The notes under the pieces were generated by a model. The model was not told the origin of the DNA. It saw nothing but the letters and a program-made list of their open reading frames with translations, and did no database searches. A DNA stretch of 64,000 nt, taken from assembly GCA_964036195.1 (NCBI GenBank), contig OZ038454.1:28134315-28198314 (forward strand). Direction: 5' to 3'. The DNA is from Sphaerolaimus hirsutus (taxonomy: Eukaryota > Nematoda > Chromadorea > Monhysterida > Sphaerolaimidae). The first letter of the stretch is position 1. The number at the start of each line of letters is the position of its first letter. Of this stretch, positions 1-12,566 are shown one piece after another. Position numbers and translations under genes: made by a program.

Positions 1-27
1 CCCGCCCCCCCCCTGGCTACGTCCTTG
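1..27. repeat. Right end of a hAT-like MITE (family C)
   Basis: The window opens in a C-run followed by CCTGGCTACGTCCTTG. This is the terminal inverted repeat (TIR) of the family whose complete copies lie at 48090-48511, 49794-50140 and 58164-58639. Only the right end is in the window. Confidence 0.6.
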
Positions 28-181
28 GTACCGTACCGCGTACCACATTTTCCAAAATTTACCGTACCGTACCGTTTACCGCAAAATTGAGGATTTACCG
101 TACCGTTTACCGCAAAATTGAGGATTTACCATACCGTTTACCGCAAAATGGAAAATTTACCATACGGTTTACCGCAAGGCC
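27..181. repeat. GTACCG tandem / MITE fragment
   Basis: Imperfect tandem copies of a unit containing CCGTACCGTTTACCGCAAAA. A related, inverted stretch (TTTACGGTACGGTAAAATG) occurs at 11625-11700, so this is probably half of an inverted-repeat element in the intron before the first visible exon of the RS-domain gene. Confidence 0.6.
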
Positions 182-237
182 GTGCCGTCTGCCACCCTAG
201 GTCACATCATTCCAACTCCGCCCCCTTCTCTCCACAG

Positions 238-3200
238 GAGGACGAAAGTGAATCGCGCAAACGTCGCAAACATCGACATAGATCCAGATCGCGGTCGAAA
301 TCGCCCAAACGCAAATCTAGACGCCGGTCGAGATCGAAATCTAGGTCTCGATCGAAATCTAGATCTAGAAAAAATAAACGGGACAAACGGCGCAAAGACG
401 ATGATAGTGACAGCGACATCGACAAAGATGATAGTAAAGAAAAAGTGAAACGGAAAAGCGATGGGGCCAAGGAGAAGGATTCCGGTTCGTACTTTTCAAT
501 TTTATATGTTTCAATTCAGTTGTGGGTACTAGGGGTATCTTGAATTTCGACCCTCCGAGTGGTTAGATAGTTAGCAAATCGCTCCCCCGGAGGGATAGAT
601 AGCTGATAATTTTTCTGTGGGTTTGGGGGGGGGGGTTCGCTGGAGTTCAATATATAGGCTTTTCTGGGGTGTAGAAGCAAGAAAAAGGAGAAAAATCGCT
701 AAAAGTAGGTGAAAATGGATAAAAATAGGTACGTAAGCACATAGTCAAAATAGGCCTCCGGTATAGATAGATAGCTGAGCGGTCTCCGGGATAGATAGAT
801 AGCTGGGCGGTTTGGGGGAGTAACCCTCCCCCCCAACCCCCCAGTCGAGACCCTGGTGCCCACACTAGTTTTCAACCGAAGTTTCGAAAACTTTTGGTGT
901 AAAATTAACTGTAAAATAAAAATACTTGGGAATTTAAAGGTAAAATTGCAGATAAAGTAAAAGTAAATTGCAATTCCCGGGGGGTTTTAAAATTTAGTTG
1001 ACAAGTATTCGGCGGACGTCACACTTAGTATGGAAACCTACCACAACCCATCTGAATAATGAACCAATAATTATACACTTTTGATCGTAACATTTCGTTT
1101 TTACCAGGGAATATCAAGATTTTATTCATTAAATCATGGTAGGATTAAATTTCTCAACCAATCGTTTTTCCAACTCCTTCAGACACCAAATCGCCCCCAA
1201 TAGAAGAAAAAGCCAAAGTGAAACGCGTAGCTAAACCAGTGGACACGAAACCGTTGACGGAAGATGAAAGAAAACTGCTCAAAAAAGTCCAGGCAAATAT
1301 GAGAAGCAAGAATAAAGACGATGACAATAAAGGGAAAAGGGTCAAAACGGTGGTGATTGGTGCGAATGAGGAGCGGGAGGCGGAGCTTGCGGGCGGTTTT
1401 GAAGCCACTGGTTGGTGGATTGTTTGTGGCTGCGCAAACTAGGGTTCGAACAGGTCCCGAAGCCCAATGTCCGATGGCAGTGCACTATTCCGCACGTAAA
1501 CCCATCCCGCATGTTGACCCGGAACACATTTAATTATTCTTGGCATGTTGAAAATAGGTAATAAAACACATGACCTAGTTATTTTGAAGGTGAAAATCTA
1601 TAATAAGTATGAAAATTAGGGAATTTTGGTGAAAATAAGGGTAAAATTGCTAAAAAGCGCTCCAGGTAGCTAGATAGCTGGGCAATTTGCGGGTGGGGGG
1701 GTGTTCAGGAGAATGTAGCCAAACAAATTTGCGCCAGGGATAGATAGATAGCTGGGCGGTTTGGGGTACCACCCCTTTTCTTACCCCTGCAGGCAGAATG
1801 TGTCTATAATGGGTCTACATGCGGAATGTGCTTTGATGCGGAATGGGCCCTAGCCATGTCCGATACCGAAAATTTGAAAAGCTGATCCCGATCGCGAAAA
1901 ATTTCCCGAAAAAAAATTCCCTGATCCCGATTACGATCCCAATTTTGAAAATTCGAAATACCGATCCTGAGACCCCAATCTCGATCCGGAATGTTCAAAA
2001 ATCGATACCGATCCCGTTTCAACCCTAGGCCAAACAGCCAAATTTTGAGGTCAGAAACGATACGTTCCGAGTTTGGATCGAAACTACAATTCGCTTGAAA
2101 CGCTTATGTGTATACCCATAAGACACTAGTTTTCTACTGGATTTTCTTGAATATTTGGAAAACTCGTACATCAACTTATTTGAGATTTTTCAATCCAGAG
2201 TCTTTTATTGTCCCGCTGTATATGTTTCGTAAAATCTACAAAGATTTATCTATCGCAGCCGGAGCCACGGGCCACGCGAGTGGCAACGCTGCTGTTCAAT
2301 TGGCAGCATGCCAAGTATTGGATATGCTAGTCGATCTAGTCGCCGCTCAGGTTCCCGATGCCGTTTTGGAGCCTGAAATCGATAATGTCGATAATTCTAA
2401 GGAAAATTCGATGGCAAAAGTCGACCCGGAAATCACCATTTTGAAGGCGCAAAAGCGAATTATCATAACCAAACCGAAGGCGTTCGATTCCGCGCCATAT
2501 TCTGGCGCCAAAATTTCTCGTTGGGGTGCCGAAAAACCGGAAGAGCCGAAAAAAGACCCCCCAATAGTTGAAAAAGAACCCCCAGTGGTTGAAAAAGAAC
2601 CGACAGAAAATGTTGAACAAGTAATTTTGGAAGAAAATTACAGCGATGTGGAGGTGGAAGAATATGATGAAAATTTGACTACTATAGAAAGGTTGCAGAA
2701 ATTGACAAATCTGGCGCCAATGATCAATCCATATTCTGTTAGTTGCAGCTTCCGTAATTTTATGTATGGATGTCGTTGAATGAGTATGAATATCAGAAAA
2801 AAATTCAGTGCCAGTATAGGCATTTGGTATTTTAGTTGTTGGGGAAATGCAAGGAATTTTCAAACGCAAATGTAGGGTTGCGATATCAGTGTTGAGGGTG
2901 AAAAAATAGGCTTCCATAAAACTTGCGCAAATTCCTCAAAACTTGATGATGACCATTCCTCAAAACTTGATGATGACCTGATGGGTTAATTTTCCCTTTA
3001 TTTCAAAATCCGAATTTTTGAAATAGGTGACAAAATCCACCGGCGAGAAATCGAAATCAAAATTTCCCGTGTTCCTTACAAACCAATCCCTTTTAAACCC
3101 TAAACTGATCACCCCATTCTCAGACGCCGCTCACCGAAACGGAACGAATGCAAATCGAAAGCGTCGACAAAAATAGCAAAAATAAAAGGTGCGACTTGGC

Positions 3201-6200
3201 CGACGATGATTTCACCGCTCCCTTCGAAGAGCAGGAACAAATGATTTACAAACCGCCGCCAGGAAAACCGTATTGGCTGGAACACGGAGAGGTCAGGCTT
3301 TTTAGGTTTTCTAATGTGACTAGGGATGGAAAAAAAAACCTGACCTATTTTTTTAAATGCGCTGGGGGGCGTTCCCTTTAAAACACGTTTTTTTACAAAT
3401 CCGTAGTGTGACGACGATTTTGAGTTTTCAACCATCTGTAAAGTTCAAAATTGCATATTTGATATGTGTGACATTTTACATCCATCGATCATGATTTGAT
3501 CTGCCTAACTGCCTGGGAGGCCTTGGGAGCCAAAGCACAGGGGTATCTTGAATTTTTATTATCGGGACTGGGCCATCGGAACCGGGATCAGGGCTGGCAT
3601 TTTTTTTCGGGACGGAGAAGGGGGCGTCGGCACCGGGACCGCCCCAGTCCCGGAAATTTGTCGAACCGGGACAGTTGTCCCGTTTGAACACCAATGCAAA
3701 CTAGATCACATTTTTTCTTGTCGTCTGGGTGTTCGGGGTATTTGTTCCACAAATAAAAATCCTCAGTTGCTCACTTTCAACCCCCCCCCCCCTCAACCCC
3801 CCCCCCACGCAGATCGCCCCGGTGGGCGTGATCATGCCGCCGCCGCAGATCCCGGACGCGCTGCCCATCATCTTGCCGCCGTCCATGCGGCCGTACATCT
3901 CGCGGCCCGTGCTGCCCGCAGTCAAGCCGGCCGCCCTGCCGCCGCAGCTGTTGCCGCTGCCGCCGCCGCCCCCCGGCGTGGATCCTGTGGCGTGGAGGCA
4001 GCGGTTTGCGGATCCACCTAAGAGACTGCATCCGTATGATTGGAATATGTTGAAGTGAGTTGAGGGGGGGTGTTTGAGTGTGAGTAATTGTGTTGTTTGT
4101 TTGATTGGTTGAGTGTGTCTAATAGCGTTCAGCGGACAATGCATCAGATCGATTTTCGACTTTTTGTCATATCGGATATCGATCATTTCTCTATTTGAGT
4201 ATCGATATCGCGGATCCATATCGATAGCAAATATCGAGTCTCAGAATGAAAATATCGAATATCGAAAAGTTATACATAGTAACTAAATGTTTCCATCATC
4301 ACCAAACCCAGGGGTCTCCTAGGGGGAGGGGGGCTGGGTAGGGGGCTGCCCCCCCCCCAAATCCGCCAGCTATCTATCTATCCCGGAGGCCGCTCAGCTA
4401 TCTATCTATCCCGAGGCAAATTTTTTGGCTACTACCCCCAAAGACCCCCCCAAATCGCTCAGCTATCTATCTATCTGGAGTGGTTTTTGAGAAATTTTCC
4501 CCCAATTTTCGCTCAAAATCACCAATTTTCGCACCTTTTATAGTTTTTACCTTCAAAATCGTGCTCCCCAGCTATATGCATGGTTATATGCCTGTTTTTA
4601 GCCATTTTAAACCTACTTTTAGCCACTTTTAACCAATTACTAGCGATTTTTCCCCCTTTCGGCCCCCTTTCTATGCACTGAAAAAGCCTATATATTTTGC
4701 CCCCGCGAGCCCCCCCCCCAGAAAATTTTTTCAGCTATCTATCCCTCGGGAGGAGCGATTTGCTATCTATCCAGCCCCCGCGAGGGCCAAAATCTTGGAG
4801 ACCCCTGACGAAACCTAAAATAAAAAAAACCTCTCAGCAAATACTCGCCCTTCGGTCCCATCCCACGGTACGTGATCGCGCCTACGGAGGAGGAGTTAGG
4901 CGCCCACAAAGAATGGAAACCTCCTACTGATCCCATTAAGGAGGCTGTGCAGGGCGCCAGGAGGTTCATGGCTAAGTTCAGGAGAATGAGACTCATCGGT
5001 GGGTGTTTGAAGGGTTTTGTTGTTGTGATTGAGGTCTTGGTGACAAGTTGGTTCTGCACGTACTAGTTGACAATGACGCCAAATGTCAACTGGTGGCAGT
5101 CCCAAGCCCTGTAAAGTGTAAAGTAAAGTGTCAAATGTAAAGTCAAATGCTAAGTAAACTGTCAATTGTCATGCAAAGTTCAGTAATAAAATCTTTTCTT
5201 TTTTTGATTGACAGTTTACTTTGCATTTTACTTTACATTTGACACTTTACTTTACACTTTACTTATCCCAATTTCTTATCAACCAGTAATTAGATATTAA
5301 TTACAACAAAACAACATTTGCGGTCAATCCGTCCAGTTTATACCCGACAGTAGTAAATAAATATGTCCGCCACTCCACACTTCCCAAACCTCGATCACAT
5401 AACTTGCACCTCCCACTTGGCAGCGCGCCAACGTCGCCTAATAGCGAACACTAGCGACGAGGGCTCCACCCCGGCCGTTTTGCGTCGCCTCAAACAGTCG
5501 AATAAAACCGCCGAGCCGCCTGAAATGGACGAAGAGATGGACTTTTGGACGGCGCTCGCCAAGCGCCACTCCTCCATATTTCCATTTGGATTGAACACCA
5601 CGATCATGGATTTGCACGTCTGTTTTTGCATTTTTTTTGGCTTGGGACTTGGGAGGTGGGGTCATAGCTGAAATCGGGGGTAGTAAATTTAGGGGGGGGG
5701 TCGGCCCCCGAGCACGTGCTTATAACTTGGGAACCGCTCAGCGAAAATTGTTGACATTTAAGGATAGTATGGTTTCAGGTCGGGGCTAACATGAAAATCG
5801 ACGGCATCCTCGAATAGTCCCCCAGTCTCGAGATAAGGGGGATAAAAGGGTGGTCATTTTACATGTCCAATCTGGCATATTGAGTTTAAAGCTCAATAAC
5901 TCAGCTATTTCTGGGCCGATTTGGATCGTTTAAAACTTATAATGATCGGGAAAACCTCCAGATTCCGTTTTTGTAGTCATATTACTGATTTCTACATCCG
6001 GTATTCCGATTTGCTATCTATCCAGCCCCTGCGAGGGCCAAAATCTTGGAGACCACTGAGAACTCCATATCTCGACCATTTCTCAACCAATTTTCACCAA
6101 CGAACATTTCAAATGATCAGAATAACTTGAAGATTCCATTTTTATTCGCAGACTACCTATCAGGTGGCAGTCCCAAGCCAGTAAAGTGTTAAGTAAAGTG

Positions 6201-9200
6201 TCAAATGTAAAGTCAAATGCAAAGTAAACTGTCAATTGTCATGCAAAGTTCAGTAATAATTATTGTTTTGATTGACAGTTTACTTTGCATTTGACTTTAC
6301 ATTTGACACTTTACTTTACACTTTACATGGCTTGGGATTGCCCCCGGTATATTTAATAAAATTTCTGATGCAATAAAATAATGCGAACTAGTGGGTTAAT
6401 TTATCATAACGAAAATGCATACAGTTTAACTGACAATACAATCGATATCTCCATGTTATTCTGATCATTTTAAGTGTTTGTTGGTGAAAATCGGCTGAGA
6501 AATGGTCGAGATATGGAGTTTTGAAGTTGCATGCATCGTTCTTGATGCGGTTATTTATGTGACTTTTGATTGGAAAGAGATATTGAACTCATTCTTTAAA
6601 ATATGAATCCTCGTTGTCTGAAGTATATGAAAACATGTTCAGAAAATTCTGGTTTTTGTGTTGAAATACCGGGTCAAATCGGAATACGGGATTTAGACAT
6701 CACTAATATGACTACAAAAATGGAATCTGCAGGTTTTCCCGATCATTATAAGTGTTAAATGATTAAAATCGGCCGAGAAATGGCTGAGTTTTTGAGCTTT
6801 CAATTCAATATGTCAGATCGGACATGTAAAATCACCGCCTTTTTATAGACCCCCCTTATCTCGAGACTGGGTGACTATTCGAGGATGCCATCGATTTTCA
6901 TGTTAGCCCCGACCTGAAACCATACTATACCCAAATATCAACAATTTACGCCGAGCGGTTCCCAGGTTATAAGCACGCGCTCGGGGGCCGACACCCCCCC
7001 CCCTAAATTTACTACCCCCGATTTCAGCTATGGGTGGGGTGCTGGAGAGAACTCGGCAAGAGCACAAGTGATAGGAAAATTTAAGTGAAGTAACAAGTAC
7101 GCGTAGGTGCTTTTCCTCATGATTGTGTGCAAATTGACTTATTTACCCACGCCATATACCAGTTGTCTTGTCACTTGTCCGCTTGCCCAATCTATCTCTG
7201 GCGACAGTCTCGCACCTAAGTCAAGTGTCAAATGTCATACAAATTTGTCAAATGTCATACAAATTTGTCAAATGTCATATTCAGTAATAAAATCTTTTCT
7301 TTCTCTATTTTGATTGACATTAGACCTTCACTTAACTTTGACACTTTACAGTTTACAGGGTGTGGTACTGCCCGAAACCTCAAGCGCACCCCCTTACTAA
7401 CCCCCCACAAAGTGCCCCCCTCAAAGTGTGATCTTCGCATTCAGAGAAAGGGCATCGTGCCGCCGCCGATTGTGGGGGACCCGCGGGCGCAGCAGCGCAA
7501 CAAGAAGCTGGTGGTGAGCTGGCTGGCGCAGTTCAGCGACCCCGAAGAGGCGCTCAGGGAGTACGCAAAGCGGTGGCTGCGCGGCGGCAGGCTCAATTTG
7601 GATGGTCTGTGTTTTGTTTTTTTTGGGGGGGGTGTTCAGACCTTTTCGGGTCTTTAGAAACCTCCCGAGGGTCCGATAGATAGCAAATTGCTCCTCCGGA
7701 GTGGTAGATTACAGATTTTTTTTTTGGGGGGGGGGGCTAGGGCGGAGCCAGGAGGTGGTAGGGATAGATAGATAGCTGGAAAAAATGGGGGGTTGTGGTG
7801 GTTCGATATATAAGCTATTTCAGGGTGTAGAAGTAAGAAACGGGGGAAAAATTCGCTAAAAGTAGGTGTAAAATAGCTCAAAATGAGTATACAAGAGCAG
7901 ATAATACTAAAAATAGGTAAATAGGAATAAAAACTAGTATTTTGGAGGTGAAAATCTATTTAAAAAAGTTATGAAAAATAGCGATTTTGAGCGAAAATTG
8001 GGGCATAGTTTCTCAAAAATCGCTCCAGATAGGTAGATAGCTGAGCGATTTGGGGGGGGGTTAGGGGGTAGTAGCCCAAAATTTGCCTCCGGGATAGATA
8101 GATAGCTGAGCGGCCTCCGGGATCGATAGATAGCTGGGTGGTTTGGGGGGTAACCCCCCAACCCCGCACGGGCGTTCCCCCGGGTGGTTGCTTTTTAAAT
8201 GTTCAGAAGGCAGAAATTGCTAAAAATAGCATTTTTAAGGTAAAAAAAGTAAAAATGTGAAATATTTAGCGGTTTTGAATGAAAATTTGATCAAATGTGC
8301 TCAATATTTTCTCCCCCCAGGCACCTACACAGAGGCAGACGAAAACGGTCAACTCGACGACATAGACATGAACAAGTCTGACAGCGACGACGAGGAGTTG
8401 GTTGAGTGGCGCAAGTCCAGACCCAGGGTCGAGTCCAAGGTGGTCTATCTGGACACGGCCCAGTACGAGAAGTACGCAAAGTGGTACCAGAAGGAACATG
8501 GCTTGGCGCCGCTGCCCGATGATGGGTATAGGCATAATGAGAGTTTGAGACAGTTTTATAGGTGCGTGGTTTTTGATTCCTTGGAAATAGTCGATTTTTT
8601 TTTTAAGAAGCTTTGTTCAAAACAGCTGGCAAAATTTTTTTCCCGGTATTTTAACGACATAGGTCGGGTGTTTTTTAGGTTTGGTTGGTTGTGGGTATCC
8701 ACCGTAAAATTTCCGACAACCTATTCCGCCAGCAAAACAGCTGAAAGTATGCAATAATGAACAAATCTATGTGAATACCTATAAAAAGGGGATGAAAATT
8801 AGCGGTTTTGAGCAAAAATGTGGGTATACTCCGTGGACCGCACGCTATGCATTTTTCTGAAGGAAACACTCCATCATGACGTCATACTTTTTAAAATAAA
8901 AATTGTTCCAGCAAAAAAAGAAAAACAACATTTCAGGAAAAAACATTCAGCACTTGTACATGACTCCGACTTTTTATTTTTGAAAGGTTTTTCTTTTTTG
9001 TGAAAGTGAATACATAAGTATCCTGCTCGACCAAGACATAAATAATTTTGGGCGCATACTTTGCCGTCCGCCGAGTATATATGTTCTCAAAAATCTCTCC
9101 AGATAGATACCTATCCGATTGGGGATGGGGGGGGGGTTCAGGGGATAGTAGCCAAATCCATAACAACACGCCAAAAAGTATCCACTCGCAGGGAGTACCA

Positions 9201-12200
9201 GCGGTCCATTCCAATAGCCGAGGCTATGAACGAACGGCGGATGGAAGAACAGCTGCAGTCGGCTGTCAAACAGGAGGTGGCCGATGCCGACCAGAAGGTA
9301 GCTGCACAGGGGGACGATGTTCTACCGGAGCAGGCTCACGGTGGAGATTATTGGGCACTCAATAGGTTTGTTCTTTTTGGTTGTCTTTGTTGGTTGGCTG
9401 TATTGGGTCCACACAGACACAAGGGGGGCAGTCCCAAGCCCTGTAAAGTGTAAAGTAAAGTGTCAAATGCAAAGTAATGTGTCAATCAAAAAAAGAAGAT
9501 TTTATTACTGAACTTTGCGGCGGAGGTGCACATGGCGGACCTGTGCAGTTAGCGGAAGATCAACATTTCACGGGGACACAGAAACAACGTTGGGGCGACT
9601 TTCGGGTAATTTCACTTTTTATTTTTTCGACTTTCTAAAGTGGTACATAGTGGCATAAGCGCGTTGGAGGGTAGAGCGCTTATACCGTGGTGCGAGGCAC
9701 CGGCTCTACAGTACATTTACATTTTTGGAGGTCTGCCAAACCACAACTGAGTAGCCGCAGGGGGCAAAGGTCCCCCACACTTCACTGAATACTCGTTTTA
9801 CACATTTTTGTTGTGTTAAAACCTTTTTAAATTTGCATGACAATTGACAGTTTACTCTGCATTTGACTTTACATTTGACACTTTACTTTACACTTTACAG
9901 GGCTTGGGACTGCCACCAGTTGACATCACGAATTAATGTCAGCTGAATGTCAACTAAATAATACAAACAAATAAATCATTACAATCAACAGAAACAAGGA
10001 AAGTTACGTGTCACGATATAAATTCAACCTTGCTGTATCGCATCATGAAATCACATAATTTACCTAAATTTAGTTGAATTTAGTTGACACTAATTCTGAT
10101 GTTCTAATTTTTTTGACTAATCGTGTTCTTATTGCCAAATTTACCGACTGTGCCAACAGCAAAATGCTATTAGGGAAAACTCAAAATTGTCGTTTTTTCA
10201 GATGGGAAACTGTAAATCAGCTACATTATATTGCAAAGTGTGCGGTAAATGGGCATTTTTGTAACAAAAACTTCAAAACTTCAGTCAAAGCTAATTATAA
10301 ACGTGGTTTTTGTGTCCAGATGGCGCTGGACCGAGTGGGAGCGGCAGCAGGAACGAGGCGCCGCCGCTGCCAACATGTATGTCAAGCAGGAGGTCGAAGT
10401 CTCTGCTGGTTCGTCGCGCCGTTTTTACTTTTTTGGGCACTTGTGGACCTGCGTATATTGTTGGACAAGTTGAGAATCTTATGATATGGTATTTACTTTG
10501 AAGTAGTGTCTCGGGCAGAGTTGTTAGAATTACTGAACTTTTTTCAAAAGTAGATGTTAATGTAATTGTTTACTCACCAAAAAGTATACAAAATGTAAAA
10601 TACTTTTTTTTCCCAAGAAAATGTAAAAGCGAATACTTTTCCCTGGAAAACGTAAAAGTTACTATTTTTAACAGTGAGTTTTACACTAGAGAGTGAGTTT
10701 TAGACAAGAAGACATGATAGGTAGATGTCGTATTTTAGTGATTATCTAGTAGTTTTTGAAAAATTATATGATTTCTTCAACATTTTCTTATTTTTAGCAC
10801 CAGAAAATTTGGATTTTAGCAACAAAAATACATTTTATCTGTACGCGTGTACTTTTAAAAGTGCACGCCTAAAATTCAGTACATTACTTTTTTGAAAAGT
10901 ATATGTAAATGTATTTACCGCGTACTCGCGTACGCGTATTTTTCGAGTAAATGTACATATATTTTAACAACTGTGGTCTCGGGGTCGTTATTTTGGACAA
11001 AGATCTGGTATTGAGCGTTTTTATCGTATTTTTTTACAAAAAAATTCTAAAACACACTGGAAGTTAGAATTCACAATTCTAAGTGCGAAAACGGCATTTT
11101 GCAAGATTGTGCCTACACACACTAGTTTTCACCGTGACTTCGTGTGAAAACTGAATTTTTTTCAAATGCAAATTAATTAACACGGTTGAAAGATTTTATT
11201 CAAATTAAATTTGAATAAATTTGAATTAAAATTAATGAAAGTTGAACTTTGAAAATTTGATAACTAAAACACATATAGCATACGAAAAGAGTGGGTTGGA
11301 TGTCGCCATGTGGCCATTTCAGTTTTCACATCAGTCACGGTGAAAACTAGTGTGTGTAGGGCCATTGGGGGAAAAAATTCCGCGATCAGCATTGCGGAAT
11401 TTTCATCGGAATCGGAATATAGATTTGAAAATTTTCGGGATCTGGATTGGCATTTCAACTTTTCGGGATTCATTGTCTAAATGACTTATCACACCCTCGC
11501 AGACGGGATCCACATGTCTGCGAAGCCAGTCAAGTACGAGTGCGACGACGAGCACGAGTTCAATGTTTCCGAAGAGGCGCATCGGGCTGCCCTCGCTCAG
11601 GTGCGTTTCCCATTCGCGCGGCACACCGGAAAACCGTACATGTAACCGTTTACGGTACGGTAAAATGTGAAAATGCGGTCAACGGTACGGTAATCGATCA
11701 CAATAACTATGGGGGTGTCCAGTAGGAGGGCTGATTGTGAAAAGCCCCAACAATCTCCAAACGCTTCAGCTTTTTACGACTCAGCAGTAGTGATGTGTAA
11801 AGCGCCAGAACTTTGGCGCCAAGCGCCATGGCGCTTTTCCCATCGCAGCGCCAAGCCTCAGTCATTTTGTTCCTGGTGTCGCTCAAAAATAGCGCGAAAC
11901 GCCATGGCGCTTTTCTTCGGCATGGCGTTAAGCGCCAATGGCGCCACAGCAAAATAGCGCCAAGCGCCACGGCGCTTTTTGCTTTGGCGCTAGCGCCATC
12001 ATCACTACTCAGCAGCTGTGGACATCCGCACTCAGTGGGCATTGGTATCTGGGCAGTGGACATCTGCTCAGTGGACATCGGCTACACAGCAGCGACGCTA
12101 GTGGCGCAAGCTCGACAGCGTCGGCAGTGCGTGTAGAGCACTAGATGTCCACTGAGCATAGATGTCCATTGAGTACAGATGTCCACAGCTACTCAGTCTA

Positions 12201-12566
12201 CGAATCATTCCCATCTATAGTTATGTACCAATCACGGTTGATTCGCAGACATCGCCGCCGGAAACCGACAATGGAATCGTCACGGAATCGATCGAGCCCA
12301 CAGCCGCCATTGAAAATCCAAAGGAATTCATTGGACCTACGAAACCAGGCGCCTCTGACATTCCAGAGGAAACTGAAAATCCTGAGGAACCGGACAAAAA
12401 TGATAGAGTTGATTGTTTGCAACCAACTCAACAGCCCCAATTTGAAGAGCGCATTTATATTGGACCGACTTTGCCTGAAACGTCCATCGGAAACATTTTC
12501 GATGATTCCCCGGCCACGATTGATTTTAGGACACGCAGGCAGATTATGTGGGAGAGGCGATTTTGA
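238..12566 (+). CDS. RS-domain nuclear protein, 13 exons, 5' end outside window
   Basis: Exons: 238-484, 1183-1410, 2259-2737, 3124-3291, 3813-4054, 4838-4998, 5424-5617, 7445-7604, 8321-8561, 9192-9365, 10320-10408, 11503-11600, 12249-12566 (TGA). All introns are GT/AG, phases agree at all 12 junctions, and the total is 2799 nt (932 residues plus stop). The first exon encodes an Arg/Ser domain and a Lys/Asp-rich stretch typical of splicing-associated nuclear proteins. Later parts include a Pro-rich segment (exon 5), a charged domain rich in Trp and Tyr (exons 6-11), and an acidic C-terminus with two similar motifs, FIGPTKP and YIGPTLP. I found no RRM, SURP, G-patch or kinase motif and do not recognise the family. 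A nuclear RNA-processing role is inferred from the RS domain only. The first exon's donor (GTTCGT) is weak. A possible poly(A) signal ATTAAA lies at 12705-12710. Introns carry many MITEs, and the upstream exons with the start codon lie beyond the left edge. Confidence 0.85.
551..866. repeat. Degenerate family-A hAT-like MITE in intron 1
   Basis: Contains the GGGATAGATAGATAGCTG blocks and G-runs that define family A (intact copy 4309-4807), in the opposite orientation. Termini are eroded. The rest of the intron to 1182 shows nothing I recognise. Confidence 0.6.
1635..2030. repeat. Family-A fragment followed by a CCGATCC-rich MITE
   Basis: 1635-1790 has the GATAGATAGATAGCTGGG blocks of family A. 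1850-2030 has degenerate tandem CCGATCC units ending in TTTCAACCCTAG, the end of the family whose clear copies lie at 53994-54109 and 60927-61273. The region lies in intron 2 of the RS-domain gene. Confidence 0.6.
3540..3700. repeat. CCGGGAC-rich repeat in intron 4
   Basis: A run of GGGAC and CCGGGA units between GGGGTATCTTGAATTT and CCCGTTTGAACACC. It resembles the CCGATCC family but is diverged and lacks clean ends. Confidence 0.4.
4309..4807. repeat. hAT-like MITE family A, intact copy
   Basis: TIRs CAGGGGTCTCC and GGAGACCCCTG enclose G-runs and repeated AGCTATCTATCTATC blocks. Flanks ACCAAACC and ACGAAACC form an 8-bp TSD with one mismatch. An 8-bp duplication and CAGGG termini are typical of hAT transposons. 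There is no transposase ORF. It lies in intron 5 of the RS-domain gene. Confidence 0.85.
5093..5275. repeat. Palindromic MITE family P
   Basis: A foldback element: GGCAGTCCCAAGCCCTGTAA at the left, with TGTAAAGTGTCAAATG and its complement in the arms. Other copies are at 6162-6348, 9421-9921 and 61263-61410, and a diverged relative forms a complete intron at 20138-20320. Confidence 0.75.
5650..7036. repeat. Large inverted-repeat element with about 350-bp arms
   Basis: The left arm (about 5655-6007) begins AGCTGAAATCGGGGGTAG. The right arm (about 6665-7033) is its inverted copy ending CTACCCCCGATTTCAGCT. Both arms share features such as GTATGGTTTCAGGTCGGG. The centre holds a family-P MITE (6162-6348). 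No ORF is visible. It fills intron 7 of the RS-domain gene. Confidence 0.75.
7195..7380. repeat. Diverged family-P MITE
   Basis: Three short tandem units of GTCAAATGTCATACAAATTT precede GTAATAAAATCTTTTCTTT and a right end CACTTTACAGTTTACAGGG, all family-P features. It ends 65 bp before exon 8 of the RS-domain gene. Confidence 0.55.
7635..8175. repeat. Family-A hAT-like MITE, reverse orientation, degenerate ends
   Basis: Has GATAGATAGATAGCTG blocks, G-runs and the central A/T-rich segment of family A, inverted relative to 4309-4807. I could not find clean CAGGG termini or a TSD. It occupies most of intron 8 of the RS-domain gene. Confidence 0.7.
8822..9080. repeat. MITE family T (GTATACTCGGCGGACCGC TIR)
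   Basis: Left end GTATACTCCGTGGACCGCAC, right end near GCCGTCCGCCGAGTATAT, with the internal CATCATGACGTCAT and AATAATTTTGGGCGCATACT. Better copies lie at 17226-17499 and 21718-21982. Confidence 0.7.
9421..9921. repeat. Family-P MITE interrupted by a 0.3-kb insertion
   Basis: Ends GGGGGCAGTCCCAAGCC and GGCTTGGGACTGCCACC match family P, but about 9510-9835 is unrelated GC-richer sequence. That segment has GCGCTTATACCGTGGTGCGA and a short RNA-polymerase-III-box-like look, too weak to call a gene. It sits in intron 10 of the RS-domain gene. Confidence 0.65.
10500..10980. repeat. MITE family X (GTACGCGAGTA / AGTTGTTNNANTACTGAAC)
   Basis: The left end resembles AGAGTTGTTAGAATTACTGA. Many short inverted units contain GTAAAAGT and CGCGTAC. 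Related copies are at 18535-19055, 22085-22380 and 61540-61975. It lies in intron 11 of the RS-domain gene. Confidence 0.6.
11108..11366. repeat. MITE family V (ACACACTAGTTTTCACCGTGAC TIR), copy 1
   Basis: Left end CCTACACACACTAGTTTTCA and right end TGAAAACTAGTGTGTGTAGG are inverted copies. The interior is A/T-rich, built of AATTAAATTTGAATAAA units. The second copy is at 13833-14074. Confidence 0.85.
11788..12007. repeat. GCGCC-rich hAT-like MITE (family B) with exact 8-bp TSD
   Basis: TIRs TAGTGATG and CATCACTA enclose dense GGCGC/GCGCC palindromes. Flanks CTCAGCAG at 11780-11787 and 12008-12015 are identical, an 8-bp TSD expected for hAT. It lies in the last intron of the RS-domain gene. 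Confidence 0.9.

Noticed and set aside
5363-5423. Start of an ATG ORF (5363-5671) as a separate gene
   Set aside because: Only 5424-5617 fits as coding: an acceptor at 5423 and a donor after 5617 join in phase with exons 6 and 8 of the RS-domain gene. The ATG-proximal part is intron.
9640-9720. tRNA-like or Pol III gene
   Set aside because: A weak A-box/B-box resemblance exists (GGTGCGAGGCACC), but no cloverleaf can be drawn.
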